This document shows, piece by piece, positions 45,801 through 55,500 of a stretch of DNA of 64,000 nucleotides; the stretch's first letter is position 1; each line of letters opens with the position of its first letter. The position numbers were made by a program, and so were the translations under genes. The notes under the pieces were generated by a model. The model saw nothing but the letters and a program-made list of their open reading frames with translations, ran no database searches and was not told the origin of the DNA. Location: the NCBI RefSeq assembly GCF_017114995.1, contig NZ_JABXKL010000079.1, positions 1-64,000 on the forward strand, given 5' to 3'. The stretch is from Nostoc sp. NMS9 (lineage in GTDB: Bacteria; Cyanobacteriota; Cyanobacteriia; Cyanobacteriales; Nostocaceae).

Positions 45801-48800
45801 ATGGGCGATCGCATTTGGTTTGAAATCCCATAGTTTTTTCAGCAAGGTATCATAGTCACAGCTCGCTTGTGGACGAATTTCGTAAGAGCGATCGCCTAGC
45901 TGGGTAAACTGCTCTCCAACCCTCACAGTAATGACATCATGCCCCTCTAATTCCAGTTGTTTAGCAACTTGTAAACTCACGCCAATAGTATCAATAAAGA
46001 CTAACAAGCATAACTTTTGTGTTGGTTTTGATGCTAAGTGCCCAGATCGTTTCCAGGAAGGGATGTAAAACCAGTCGGCAATATTTGGTTTTTTATGTAA
46101 TGTTTGCTGTGATCGCGTAGCCAAGTTAGCTTCAGGATTGGCATCAATCCAGTAACGTTGGCGTTCAAAAGGATACGTCGGTAAGGGAATGCGATCGCGT
46201 TGTTCGTGAACATAAAAACCAGACCAATCTACTTTTACCCCTGCCAGCCACAGGCGACCTAATGTATTCATTAAAAAGGCGACATCTGACTGTTGCTCGT
46301 AGGAATGCCGCAGGGAAGAGAGCATCACAGACTTGGCTCTATCGTGATTTTCTAGACATTGCGATGCGAAACTGCTTAATGCCTGACCAGGGCCAACCTC
46401 CAATAAAATCGGATGATCTTTTTTCCACAACTCTTGCACTCCATCTGCAAAGCGTACTGCTTGGCAGAGGTGCTTCACCCAATAACTGGGATCTGTTGCT
46501 TGGTCTGCTGTAATCCAAGTTCCCGTGACGTTGGATAAATAGGGGATTTTCGGGGGTTTGAGGCTAAAGGTTTTGACTAAATCGTGGAAGGTAGGTGCGA
46601 TCGCCTCCATCATCACAGAATGAAAAGCATGGGAAGTCTGCAAACGCTTCCCAACTAAACCCTGTTCACTCAACTGCCGTTCCAATTCTTCTATAGCATC
46701 TGTGAAACCTGCAATCACACACAAAGATGACCCGTTGATTGCAGACATGGAGATTTGATCATTCAACAGAGGCTGTATTTCCTCCTCTGAAAGCCCAACC
46801 GCCAACATTGCCCCACTTGGCAACTCTTGAATCATTTGCGCTCTTTTCGCTACTAGGGTTAAAGCATCTTCCAGAGATAAAACCTCGGCTAGAGTCGCCG
46901 CTACATATTCACCGATGCTGTAGCCAATCATTGCCGCCGGACGAATTCCCCAAGATATCCATAACTGAGCTAAAGCGTATTCAATGACGAAAATAGCTGG
47001 TTGGGTGAGAAAAGTTTGATTCAGCTTTTGAGTACGTAGATCTGCTTGTTCCGTTCCACGACCTAACATTTTTCGCAAATCTAGCCCAGCATAGAGAGTA
47101 TTTTGCTTTTGCTTATTTCCATTCTCACTGTTTCTACTGGGATACAGGACATCTCGCAAATCAAGATTAAGGTGGGGTTTGAGGAGTTCACAGCATTGAT
47201 CAACTGAGGTACGAAATGTTGGCTCAGTTTGGTAAAGTTCAAGAGCCATATCAACGTAGTGAGTTCCCAGTCCAGAAAACATGAAGGCAACAGGGCGTTC
47301 CTGAGTTTTCTGAGTACTGGTAAAAACTCGCTTTGGTTCTTGAAGTGCGTTGACAGCATCTTGAATATCTCGGCAGACAACTGCACGCCGATAGTCGAAA
47401 TTTCTGCGCCCAACCTGCAATGTATAAGCCACATCGGCAAGATTTAAATCAGGGTGTTCTCGCAAATAATTAGCTAAGTTTGTTGTAGCTGTTTCCAGGG
47501 CTGAATTGGTTTTGGCAGATAGCGTTAACAACTGCCAAGGGCGAGAAGAACTGGAAGCTTCGACAACCGGGGCTTCTTCGAGAATTACATGGACATTGGT
47601 TCCCCCTAACCCAAAGGAACTAACTCCTGCACGTCGGGGAGTGCCATTTGTTTGCCATTCGGAAAGTGTGGTATTGACGTAGAAAGGACTATTGGCAAAG
47701 TCAATTTCGGGATTAGGCGAAGTAAAGTGTAAGCTGGGAGGTATTTGTTTGTGCTTGAGTGCCAGAACGGTTTTGATTAATCCCGTTACACCAGCCGCAG
47801 TATCCAAATGCCCAATATTGGTTTTGACGGAACCAATGGCGCAGAATCCTTTCTTTTGGGTACTAGAGCGAAAAGCTTGTGTCAGGGCAGCAATTTCAAT
47901 GGGATCTCCTAAGGCTGTTGCTGTACCATGAGTTTCAACATAAGTGATAGTTTCCGGTTCTACTTCGGCTACTATTTGGGCTGTTCTAATTACTTTTGCT
48001 TGGGTATCGATGCGGGGTGCTGTGTAGCTGACTTTGAATGAACCATCATTATTGATAGCCGATCCTTTGATTACAGCATAAATGCGATCGCGATCGTTAA
48101 GAGCATCTTCTAATCGCTTCAGCACTACAATACCTACACCTTCACCACTCACAGAACCCTGTGCCCTAGCATCAAACGCACGGCAATGTCCGTCAGGAGA
48201 CATTATTCCCCCTTCTGTGTACATATATCCAGCTTTTCTTGATGCACTGATAGCAACTCCACCAGCTAAAGCGATATCACATTCACCATTCAGTAGGCTT
48301 TGACAAGCTAAGTGAACTGCAACTAATGAAGTTGAGCAGGCAGTTTGAACAGTAAAACTAGGCCCTTCTAGATGGAGTTTGTAAGAAACGCGCGTGGTCA
48401 AAAAATCTTTGTCACCTGCTACCATGAGTTGCAGAGGATCGATAGAGTCTATAATATTTTGATTTAAGTAAACATTAAGTAAGTAGCTGCTTAAACCAGC
48501 TCCAGCATAAACACCAATGGCACCTTTATAAATTTGTGAATCATATCCAGCGCTTTCCAGAGCTGACCAAGCACACTCTAGGAAAAGTCGGTGTTGTGGA
48601 TCGGTTATTTCTGCTTCTCTGGGATTAAAGCCAAAGAAGGAAGCGTCAAATAATTCTGCATCTTCTAATATAGCCCGCGCTTTTATATAATTAGGGTTAT
48701 TTAGTGTAGATGAACTGATCCCTGAAGATAACAGTTCTTCCTCAGAGAAAAAAGAGATTAATTCTCTTCCCATCTGAAGATTTTCCCAAAAATCTTCAAT

Positions 48801-48887
48801 ATTTTTAGATCCTGGAAAACGTCCCATTAAGCCAATAATTGCTATTTCTGAACCATTTATTGAATTAGGTGTTGTTTGAATACTCAT
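42810..48887 (-). CDS. Hybrid PKS: KS-AT-KR-ACP-E (epimerization domain)
   Basis: 2025 residues. KS: TACSTS near 184, ETHGTAT, KTNIGHL. AT: GYSIGEY near 655 (Tyr for His in GHSxG) with an extra ~25-residue insertion before it, and HAFHS. KR: GGLGDIG near 1187, but the catalytic Asn position reads YPAAH (His) and HAAG reads HAAT, so activity is uncertain. ACP: LGGDSVLG near 1493. Then an NRPS-type E domain of ~450 residues: LTPAQHQFFE, HHLGVDPGSW near 1679, FLYLGQIG near 1900, ending in TPSDFSA and a short helix resembling a donor COM segment. An E domain directly after a PKS ACP is unusual; it may act on an alpha-substituted extender or serve only as a docking partner for the next NRPS. Confidence 0.9.
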   Translation of the reverse strand: MSIQTTPNSINGSEIAIIGLMGRFPGSKNIEDFWENLQMGRELISFFSEEELLSSGISSSTLNNPNYIKARAILEDAELFDASFFGFNPREAEITDPQHRLFLECAWSALESAGYDSQIYKGAIGVYAGAGLSSYLLNVYLNQNIIDSIDPLQLMVAGDKDFLTTRVSYKLHLEGPSFTVQTACSTSLVAVHLACQSLLNGECDIALAGGVAISASRKAGYMYTEGGIMSPDGHCRAFDARAQGSVSGEGVGIVVLKRLEDALNDRDRIYAVIKGSAINNDGSFKVSYTAPRIDTQAKVIRTAQIVAEVEPETITYVETHGTATALGDPIEIAALTQAFRSSTQKKGFCAIGSVKTNIGHLDTAAGVTGLIKTVLALKHKQIPPSLHFTSPNPEIDFANSPFYVNTTLSEWQTNGTPRRAGVSSFGLGGTNVHVILEEAPVVEASSSSRPWQLLTLSAKTNSALETATTNLANYLREHPDLNLADVAYTLQVGRRNFDYRRAVVCRDIQDAVNALQEPKRVFTSTQKTQERPVAFMFSGLGTHYVDMALELYQTEPTFRTSVDQCCELLKPHLNLDLRDVLYPSRNSENGNKQKQNTLYAGLDLRKMLGRGTEQADLRTQKLNQTFLTQPAIFVIEYALAQLWISWGIRPAAMIGYSIGEYVAATLAEVLSLEDALTLVAKRAQMIQELPSGAMLAVGLSEEEIQPLLNDQISMSAINGSSLCVIAGFTDAIEELERQLSEQGLVGKRLQTSHAFHSVMMEAIAPTFHDLVKTFSLKPPKIPYLSNVTGTWITADQATDPSYWVKHLCQAVRFADGVQELWKKDHPILLEVGPGQALSSFASQCLENHDRAKSVMLSSLRHSYEQQSDVAFLMNTLGRLWLAGVKVDWSGFYVHEQRDRIPLPTYPFERQRYWIDANPEANLATRSQQTLHKKPNIADWFYIPSWKRSGHLASKPTQKLCLLVFIDTIGVSLQVAKQLELEGHDVITVRVGEQFTQLGDRSYEIRPQASCDYDTLLKKLWDFKPNAIAHFWSLIPNTQTESPHQFFEECQNLGLYSLLLLAQALGKQEVTDDLQILVATNNVQEVNGDEELCPEKATVIGICKVIPQEYPNITCRHIDVVIPKSGTPQENQLIDQLVTELTQTASENMVAYRGKHRWVQTFEPIQLEKPNKETIPIRQEGVYLITGGLGDIGLVLAEYLAQTAGVKLILTGRSGLPAKLEWSQWLATHDDNDDIRRKIQKVQALEALGAEVVICRADVGNLEQMQAVMTQVLNRFGEIHGVIHAATVRVYNTVQQISKTECETQLRSTGYGLFVLDKILQGKQLDFCVVISSLASVLGVLGMAAYPAAHIFTDAFVHKYNQTSFVPWLSINYGDWITQEFSESITVPKGADSMMTRQEGLEVFKRALSTNKFTQIVTSTVDLQASIKRWIQLEFRQGSQLASKTSSASSYLRPNLDNAYVAPKSEVEETIANIWQELLGIKQIGIHDSFFELGGDSVLGIQVSARAAKAGFRLTPQQLFEHQTIAKLAEVVTTTRVVQAEQGLVTGLVPLTPAQHQFFELNQPEPHYWNQAVLLEVLQSLNLALLEQTLEQLLIHHDALRLRFTHSESGWQQVNTRPQEVVPFTQIDLSALSSKDQKSAMEVAAAEIQASLNLSEGPIVRFALFELGTNKSSRLLIVIHHLGVDPGSWRILLEDLQTAYQQLSQGQVINLPQKTSSFKQWSIRLEEYAQSEKLQKEQKRWLNERHKQVSPLPIDYPSGVNTVASEDQIVSVAFSEQETQALLQEVPKVYRTNTQEVLLTALVQAFRQWTSVNLLLINLDENGREVSTSGINDVDISRTVGWITTTYPVLLDLERADNPGDALKVVKEQLRNVSNKGIDYGVLRYLSHDTVLTEKIRSLPQAEVMFLYLGQIGKSLPQNSLFKWTEESPGPTTSPQAIRPYLLQITASVTEGQLQLNLNYSKNIHKRNTIEKLSNNFAKALKSLITHCQSPEAGEYTPSDFSAANINQENLSRLLAQVGQLDRSNF

Positions 48888-49059
48888 AATGCGTGTTGAT
48901 TCCTTAAAATGTTTTCAACAGACTTAGTAATTTTGATTAGTGACAAATCTGTAATCTAGAGCCAATGCCTTCAGCATAAAGTCAAACAATTTTAGATTTG
49001 CGTTTTAGCATTTTTCATTACTTTACTTTTGTGAGAGAAATATTAAAGCCAAAATCTGA
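48888..49059. other. AT-rich intergenic DNA upstream of the hybrid PKS
   Basis: No gene or clear promoter element recognised. The region separates the hybrid PKS start from the decayed FecB-like gene and probably contains the transcription start for the downstream synthetases, if they are not read through from the receptor gene. Confidence 0.4.
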
Positions 49060-49507
49060 AATCCAACTAAGTATTGGGGATTTAAACTTTAATTTTTCAG
49101 AATACCTCAGCGATAAATTTAAAGCGTTCTTTCCAACTTGGCATATTATTCGATGGAACCACTACCGTAGGGGCAATTTGAGTAAGCAGAGGATAAATTG
49201 TTTTCCCACCCATCCCAAGCCAGGATTAAATCAGGCTTCAGCAGTAATATTTTCTCCAGATCCATCTGATATTCAATACCTAATGCTCAATCGCGCTGGT
49301 GCTACAGGCTGAGACGATCGCGATTGTAAGTATTAATAGCAATCGTTGTCTTGCCTTCCTGAATCCCCCTTTCCAAAGGGGAGATTTTGGTGTTTGTTCC
49401 CTGCCTCGATCAAGGGCAGGGCTAGGGTGGGGTTGATTGCCATAATTGACAAATCGTCTGAGCGATCGTCTAGAAAACTCCATCCAGTTGTCGATCCACC
49501 TGCTCAT
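49060..49507 (-). pseudogene. Decayed FecB-like siderophore-binding lipoprotein with repeat insertion
   Basis: The 5' part has a lipoprotein signal core (RLLLILTIAIVSACST), but about 28 residues of low-complexity sequence (HPSPALDRGREQTPKSPLWK region, 49370-49440) derived from an intergenic repeat are inserted in front of it. A stop follows shortly after the lipobox; the next frame reads MDLEKILLLKPDLILAWDG and, after another shift, LLTQIAPTVVVPSN and SWKERFKFIAEVF, all FecB/FhuD-family segments. The C-terminal lobe is missing. It sits directly downstream of the intact TonB receptor, the usual position of its periplasmic partner, so this transport pair has lost one member. Confidence 0.75.
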
Positions 49508-49539
49508 TCGTAAACCTCACTACACAAATTCACTTCACT

Positions 49540-49606
49540 TTACTCCCTTGGGGGAACAACAGTAGTTTTGGCTCCGTTCCCTTGGTAAGGGAAGGGTTGG
49601 GGAGGG
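49540..49606. repeat. Nostocales-type intergenic repeat with small hairpin
   Basis: Contains TTCCCTTGGTAAGGGAA (about 49577-49593) followed by GGGTTGGGGAGGGG, the pattern of dispersed cyanobacterial repeats. It lies just after the receptor stop codon and could also serve as its terminator. Confidence 0.55.
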
Positions 49607-49607
49607 G

Positions 49608-52259
49608 TCACAACTCCCACGAAATCGTGCCCTGCACGGTGAACGGCTCACCAGGATAAACTTCCGATAGACCAGAAGAACTTTCAAAATAATCCACATT
49701 GAACAGATTTCTAAAATTAACGGCAGCGCGGAGCTGTCCTTGTTTATAGGAAATAGCAGCATCAGTACGTAAATAGCTCGGCAACTGAAAGCTATTCTCT
49801 AAATCTCCCTGGCGATCGCCCACATAGAATAATCCCAAACCAAAGCCGAGTCCCTTGAGACTACCAGATTGAATTTCATACTTCGTCCACAAATTGAAAC
49901 TATTTTTTGGGACATTGTTGAGGAGATTACCTGGTGTGTAAGTATTGTCTTTGGTGATTGTGGCATCCGTGTAAGCATAACCTGCAATCACATTCAGCCC
50001 TTTTAAGATTTCACCCCCAATGTTGAATTCGATACCCCGGCTGCGCTGCTCACCTGTTTGAATCGAAAAATCTGGATTATTTGGGTCTTGAGTCAAAACA
50101 TTAGAGCGAGTCAGATTATAGAAAGCAAGTGTTGTAGAAATTCTCTCATTCAAATCTGCCTTGACCCCAACTTCATACTGAGTGCCACGCTCTGGTTGGA
50201 ATGGACTACCATCAAAAGTCGTGCCGCTGTTTGGGAAAAATGAGCGACTATAGCTGGCATAAAGTGAAATGGGTTCAATGGGTTGATAAACAATACCGAC
50301 ACGCGGAGTGAAGGCATCCCCCGATTGACTAGTGGTATCACTCAGAAAACGATTGGTTTGGTCAAACACATCAAATCGCCCGCCTAGCAACAACTTGAGA
50401 TTTTCTGTTAGCGTCACCTGGTCTTGAACATAAATCCCCAGAGTTTTTGTTAATCCTGCACCATCAAAAGCTAAAGCGAAAGGTCCAGTAACAAGCCCAT
50501 ACACAGGGTTGAATATATCTATTGGTGCAGGTGCAGTATACCTCTCAAATCCTAAGAACGAGCTACTCAGATCGACCCCAAGGAGTAGCTGATGCTTAAT
50601 TGACCCAGTTGAGAATTTGCCAGTCAGGTTAGTGGCTAGGTCGTAGTCGTCATAATCAACAGTATTGATAATCGCATTACGATTTAAGGTTCGATTATCG
50701 TCGTCGGCAAGACCAACAATAATCGGATAGAACTCATTTCCGGGTCTATTTCTCTGAATTCTTGCCCAAAATACATTTTGTAATGACCAGTTATCGCTGA
50801 ACTGATGCTCCAACCGATATCCTACTCTGGTAAGAGATGCATCAATAACACCCTCAGGTTCTCCAGTGAAACGAGCGCGCGGGATCTGACCATTGGGGTT
50901 GGGGAGTACTGTACCGACTGCTGGCAAGCCTGAGTAAGCAAGAGTGCTTCTTTCTGTGTACTCACCTTCCAGGGTCAAGCGAGTTCGCTCTCCAATCGCC
51001 ACACTCACGACGGGTGAAATAGTGAAGATACTTCTGTCATAGAAATCAATGAAGCTTCCTGTATCCTGGTAGCCTACATTGAGGCGATACAACAGTGTTC
51101 TGGAGTCATTTAATGGTCCAGACAAATCAATAGCACCTTGATAAAAGTCATAACTGCCAATGGTGGCATCAATGGCATAGAAGGGATCTCTGAGGGGTTG
51201 TTTCGTCACTATGTTGATAGTGCCACCCGGATTAGCCCCCCCGTAAAGCACAGAAGCCGGACCTAAGAGTGCTTCGATTCTTTCGATGTTGGGGGTAAAA
51301 TCCGATAGTATATCTCCACCCTCTCTTAGTCCATTTCTGAGAAAACTGCTACCATTGCGGCTTGACGTACTAAAACCTCGAATTGTATACCCAGCGCCTC
51401 CGAAGGCTTGTGGAGGAGTGCCTGTAGTTACTCCACTCACGTTTCTTAAGGCTTCATTTAGGTTGTTGACGTTTTGATCGCGCAGTACTTCTTGAGACAC
51501 TACCTGAATCGATTGGGGAATATCGCGCAGGGGCGTATCGGTTCGTGTACCCACGCTGGCATTTGGTACGCGATAACTATCTTGCTCTCCCGTCACGACT
51601 AATTCAATCGGCTGATCATTTTGTGCCGATGGTTTCTCTGGTGGTGTCTCACTTGCTGGCTGTTCCGGCTCAGGCTGTGTCGCTGTTACAGCAGGTGTCA
51701 AGCCAAAAATTAAACCCTCATTGCTGTCAAATAACTCTACTTTTGGCAATCCCACCTCACCCGTAACTGTCACCCGGATAGTATTGGCATCTAGATTTGT
51801 AACTGTTATTTCAGTAATACCGTCAACTGGTTTTTCCGAGCGGAATATAAAGGCATCGCCACTAGGTAAACGCAGTTGGGCATTGGGAATGTCAGCAATA
51901 AATTTATTATCAGCACTGCGATTGTTGATTTGTAGTTGTTCTCCCTGAGCCGTCTGTAAAATTACCTCTACACCTTTGTCAGTGGGATTAGCTTGCACTC
52001 TTGTAACTTGGATAACTTTTGACAAGGGTGCTGCTTCTGGTGCTGGTGACTGCACTAACATTTGGGCGCTAGTGCTGGGAAATTCTATCTCACCGAGTTG
52101 GCGAATCTCTCTAATTGAACGTGAATTACGTAGTATCGATGCAACAGATTTACTCTTTACCTCTGGTTTAGATACTTCTTGAGCAGTTGCGCTCATTACA
52201 CCCCAAAGCCAAATAGAACTCGTCACTAAAAAAATGTTAGATAACTCTTTAAGTGTCAT
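49608..52259 (-). CDS. TonB-dependent siderophore receptor with N-terminal AMIN domain
   Basis: 883-residue outer-membrane receptor of the FhuA/FpvA-like siderophore class. A signal peptide (to about ATAQE, residue 27) precedes an AMIN domain (about 75-195), a Pro/Glu/Gln-rich linker, a TonB-box-like IELVVTG near 218, then the plug (DTPLRDIPQSIQVVSQ, LNEALRNVSGVTTG, GFSTSSRNG, ERIEALLGPASVLYGG) and a C-terminal 22-strand barrel ending PFTVQGTISWEL. AMIN-plus-TonB architecture is common in cyanobacteria. It lies between two synthetase genes on the same strand, with a Fur-like sequence upstream and a dead binding-protein gene downstream, implying that the cluster product or a related chelator is taken up for iron. 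Confidence 0.93.
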   Translation of the reverse strand: MTLKELSNIFLVTSSIWLWGVMSATAQEVSKPEVKSKSVASILRNSRSIREIRQLGEIEFPSTSAQMLVQSPAPEAAPLSKVIQVTRVQANPTDKGVEVILQTAQGEQLQINNRSADNKFIADIPNAQLRLPSGDAFIFRSEKPVDGITEITVTNLDANTIRVTVTGEVGLPKVELFDSNEGLIFGLTPAVTATQPEPEQPASETPPEKPSAQNDQPIELVVTGEQDSYRVPNASVGTRTDTPLRDIPQSIQVVSQEVLRDQNVNNLNEALRNVSGVTTGTPPQAFGGAGYTIRGFSTSSRNGSSFLRNGLREGGDILSDFTPNIERIEALLGPASVLYGGANPGGTINIVTKQPLRDPFYAIDATIGSYDFYQGAIDLSGPLNDSRTLLYRLNVGYQDTGSFIDFYDRSIFTISPVVSVAIGERTRLTLEGEYTERSTLAYSGLPAVGTVLPNPNGQIPRARFTGEPEGVIDASLTRVGYRLEHQFSDNWSLQNVFWARIQRNRPGNEFYPIIVGLADDDNRTLNRNAIINTVDYDDYDLATNLTGKFSTGSIKHQLLLGVDLSSSFLGFERYTAPAPIDIFNPVYGLVTGPFALAFDGAGLTKTLGIYVQDQVTLTENLKLLLGGRFDVFDQTNRFLSDTTSQSGDAFTPRVGIVYQPIEPISLYASYSRSFFPNSGTTFDGSPFQPERGTQYEVGVKADLNERISTTLAFYNLTRSNVLTQDPNNPDFSIQTGEQRSRGIEFNIGGEILKGLNVIAGYAYTDATITKDNTYTPGNLLNNVPKNSFNLWTKYEIQSGSLKGLGFGLGLFYVGDRQGDLENSFQLPSYLRTDAAISYKQGQLRAAVNFRNLFNVDYFESSSGLSEVYPGEPFTVQGTISWEL

Positions 52260-52584
52260 TTGCTACTCAATATATTTAGAAATACTACTAAAATGCAATA
52301 AATAGCCTTTATCTATTGAGAACAATTACTATCAGTACGAGAATAAAGATAAATTAAATGGTAAGCAATTGCAAGTATTTCTCGATTTTTCTCACAAATC
52401 AGTGACATTTGACCCCATATTCCGTACTCGCGGAGGCTATTTCTAAAGAAATGTAAAGGGTAGAAATGCGGTGATCGCATCAGTTGTAAGTATGGTTCAT
52501 GTGATGTTGAAACAGATCAGAACACCTAAATGCTGACCTTCATAATCCTTTACAAACAGCCTCTGAGATTATTCGAGCCATTCT
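52260..52584. other. Promoter region of the TonB receptor
   Basis: A 325-base gap between the two-module NRPS stop and the receptor start. It holds the Fur-like site listed separately, AT-rich DNA near the receptor start, and a loose inverted repeat GGAGGCT/AGCCTCT (about 52433 and 52558) that might terminate the NRPS transcript. No gene seen. Confidence 0.45.
52315..52335 (-). promoter_or_regulatory. Fur-like box upstream of the TonB receptor
   Basis: On the minus strand the sequence reads CTGATAGTAATTGTTCTCAAT, with ATTGTTCTCAAT and GATAGTAATTG halves resembling Fur-type sites such as TTCTCAATA and GATAATGATAATCATTATC. It lies about 56 bases upstream of the receptor start. Assigned by eye; no matrix scan was possible. 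Confidence 0.45.
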
Positions 52585-55500
52585 TTAGATGCTGTCGATA
52601 GATTTAAGCTTTTGTAGACGCTTTCTTTGTTGAACTTTACCATGTAAAATTTTTTCAGAGGGAATTTCTATCAAATAGGACTGTGGTAGATTTTTGATTT
52701 GACTAAAATATTCTGCTAAAGACCTTATGGTCGGATATCTAAACAGCTCGATAATGGATACATTACTTTTAAATGCTTCGCGTAATTTACTATGAACCTG
52801 AACTAGAAGCAATGAATGACCACCGAGTTCAAAGAAGTTATCATGAATTCCTACACTCTCAAGATTCAGTATTTCTTGCCAAATATCAACAATAGTTTGT
52901 TCCACCTCAGTTTGGGGTGGCTGATAAACCGCTTCCAGTTGGGGACGTACTGTATCAGGTGCTCTTAGAGCTTTGCGATCAACTTTACCATTTGGTGAGA
53001 GAGGTAGTGCTTCAAGTGTGACAAAAGCTGCTGGTACCATGTAGTTTGGTAGCTTTGACTCCAAGAAGTGACGCAGTTCAGAAATTACCAGTGTTTGTTC
53101 TGTTTGTGGGACTACATAGGCTACTAAATTTTGAGCATCTGTGGCCACAACTACGGTTTCCCGCACTCCTGAGTATTGGTTAATCAGTGCTTCAACTTCT
53201 CCGAGTTCGATGCGGAAACCACGAATTTTAACCTGATAGTCAATCCTACCAATGAACTCAATCTCTCCATTGAGTAAATAACGGGCTAAATCGCCTGTTT
53301 TGTACAAGCGTTCGGAATAATTTGAGGATTGGTCTTGTTTCCCTCCCCTGCTCCCCTGCTCCCTCCGTTCGCGCTTCGCGTCTCCCCTTGGGAGAAGTTC
53401 CGATGGTTGGAAGCCTGCGCTGGGACTTGTCTCTGCTCCCCTGCCTCTTTGGAAGGGATTAGGGATAAATTTTTCTGCTGTCAAGTCGGGGCGGTTGAAA
53501 TAGCCTCTAGCTAGTCCTACACCACCGATATATAATTCACCTGGTACGCCGATGGGTACTGGGTTGAGATGTTCATCCAGCAGATAAATCTGGATATTGG
53601 CAATTGGGCGACCTATAGGAACTGTGTTTTGGTTGGTGACACTATCTTGACACTGCCAAAAAGTGACATCAACAGCCGCTTCCGTTGGCCCATAAAGATT
53701 GTGCAGTTGGGCATTGAGTCGATCGCCGGAGCGTTGTTGCAATTGTACTGGTAAGGGTTCACCACTAACTATCACCCGCATCAGAGATTGACATTTTTCT
53801 AAACCTTCGGCTTCCAGGAATACTTGCAGCATCGAAGGGACAAAATGTAAAGTCGTAATTTGCTGCTGTGCAATGACATTTACTAAATAATTGGGGTCTC
53901 GATGTCCTTCTGGTTGTGCTACTACTAACCGCGCACCTGTGATTAATGGCCAGAAGAATTCCCAGACTGAAACATCAAAGCTGAATGGTGTTTTCTGTAA
54001 AACTCGATCTGTGTCCGTGAGTTGATATTGGTCTTGCATCCACAGCAGGCGGTTACAAATTCCTCTGTGGGTATTCATCGCCCCCTTTGGTTTGCCTGTG
54101 GAGCCGGAGGTATAAATGATGTAAGCTAGGTTATCGTTACTGGGATGGTAATCTGGATTTTGTTTGCTGTGTTGGGCGATGAGTTCCCAGTTGCTGTCTA
54201 AGCAAACTAGTTTAGCTGTGTAAGTTGGGAGATTCTCTACTAGCTGCTGTTGTGTTAATAAGACTTTTGGTTGGGAGTCTTCTAACATGTAGGCTAGGCG
54301 TTCTTTAGGGTAACTAGGGTCTAATGGTACGTATGCGCCACCTGCTTTGAGAATGGCTAATAGTCCGATGATCATGTGGAGCGATCGCTCTGTGCAAATT
54401 CCCACTAATACTTCTGGTTTTACTCCCAATAAACGCAAATAATGCGCCAATTGGTTAGCTCTGGCGTTGAGTTCACGGTAAGTCAACTGTTGGTCTTCAA
54501 ACACCACTGCTATAGCATCGGGTGTATGTTCTACTTGAGCTTCAAACAAATGATGGATGCATCGATCTTGAGGATACTCAACTTGAGTATCATTCCACTC
54601 AACCATTAATTGATGCTGTTCCTGTGAGGAAAGCAGAGAAATAGACTCATAGCGTCTCTTGGGTTCTGCTGCTATTACGGCAAGTGTTCTAGCATAATAA
54701 CCACCAATAGCTTCAATTTGTTTGGAGCTAAACTGTCTGACATCATATTCCAAATCTAAATTAATCTCAGATGAAAATTCGTCTAAACTAAATTGAGTAC
54801 AAAGTGCAAAATTTGTTACTGCAAAATATTTACTACTCAATAGTTGAACTTCGTTCAGTCTTACTATACCTTGATAAACGTGAAAGTTAGTAAAGTTAAA
54901 CGCTGTTTCAAATAAAGGTTGCTGACCTAAAATCCTTTGTAACTCTGCTAGGGGATACCGCCGATGTGGTAACAATTCCCGCTCTGTGTCAAAGGTTCTT
55001 TGCACCAAGTCTAACCAGGTTCCTCCAGATAGTTGCAAACGAAATGGTAAGGTATTAAGGAAAAGTCCGAGAATCCGCTCTCCATCTACTTCTTCTAATC
55101 GACCATTTGACACTAAACCTGTGACAACATCTGTCTGGCTACTTAGCAAACTTAATACTCTCAAGTGTGCAGCTAACAAAATACTCTTGAGTGGAACGCG
55201 AGCAATTTGAGCTAATTGTTTTAAAGCAAGAGAAACATTAAGAGATAACTCAACATTGTGTACGCTAATGCTCCTAGAAATATTGCTAACTTGATCACAA
55301 TTTAACCACCAGCGAGGGAGAGTTGTTACCGTGCTGTTGTACAACTTTTGACGCCAATACCGCAAACACTCATCTGATTTCAGTACTTCTCGTTCTAGAG
55401 CGATAAAATCTCGATACGCAGTTGTTGGTGAAGATTCTGGAAAGGAAATGTTTTCACCCAAGAGAGATAAATAACGCCTAAATAACTCTGTAATCATGGA

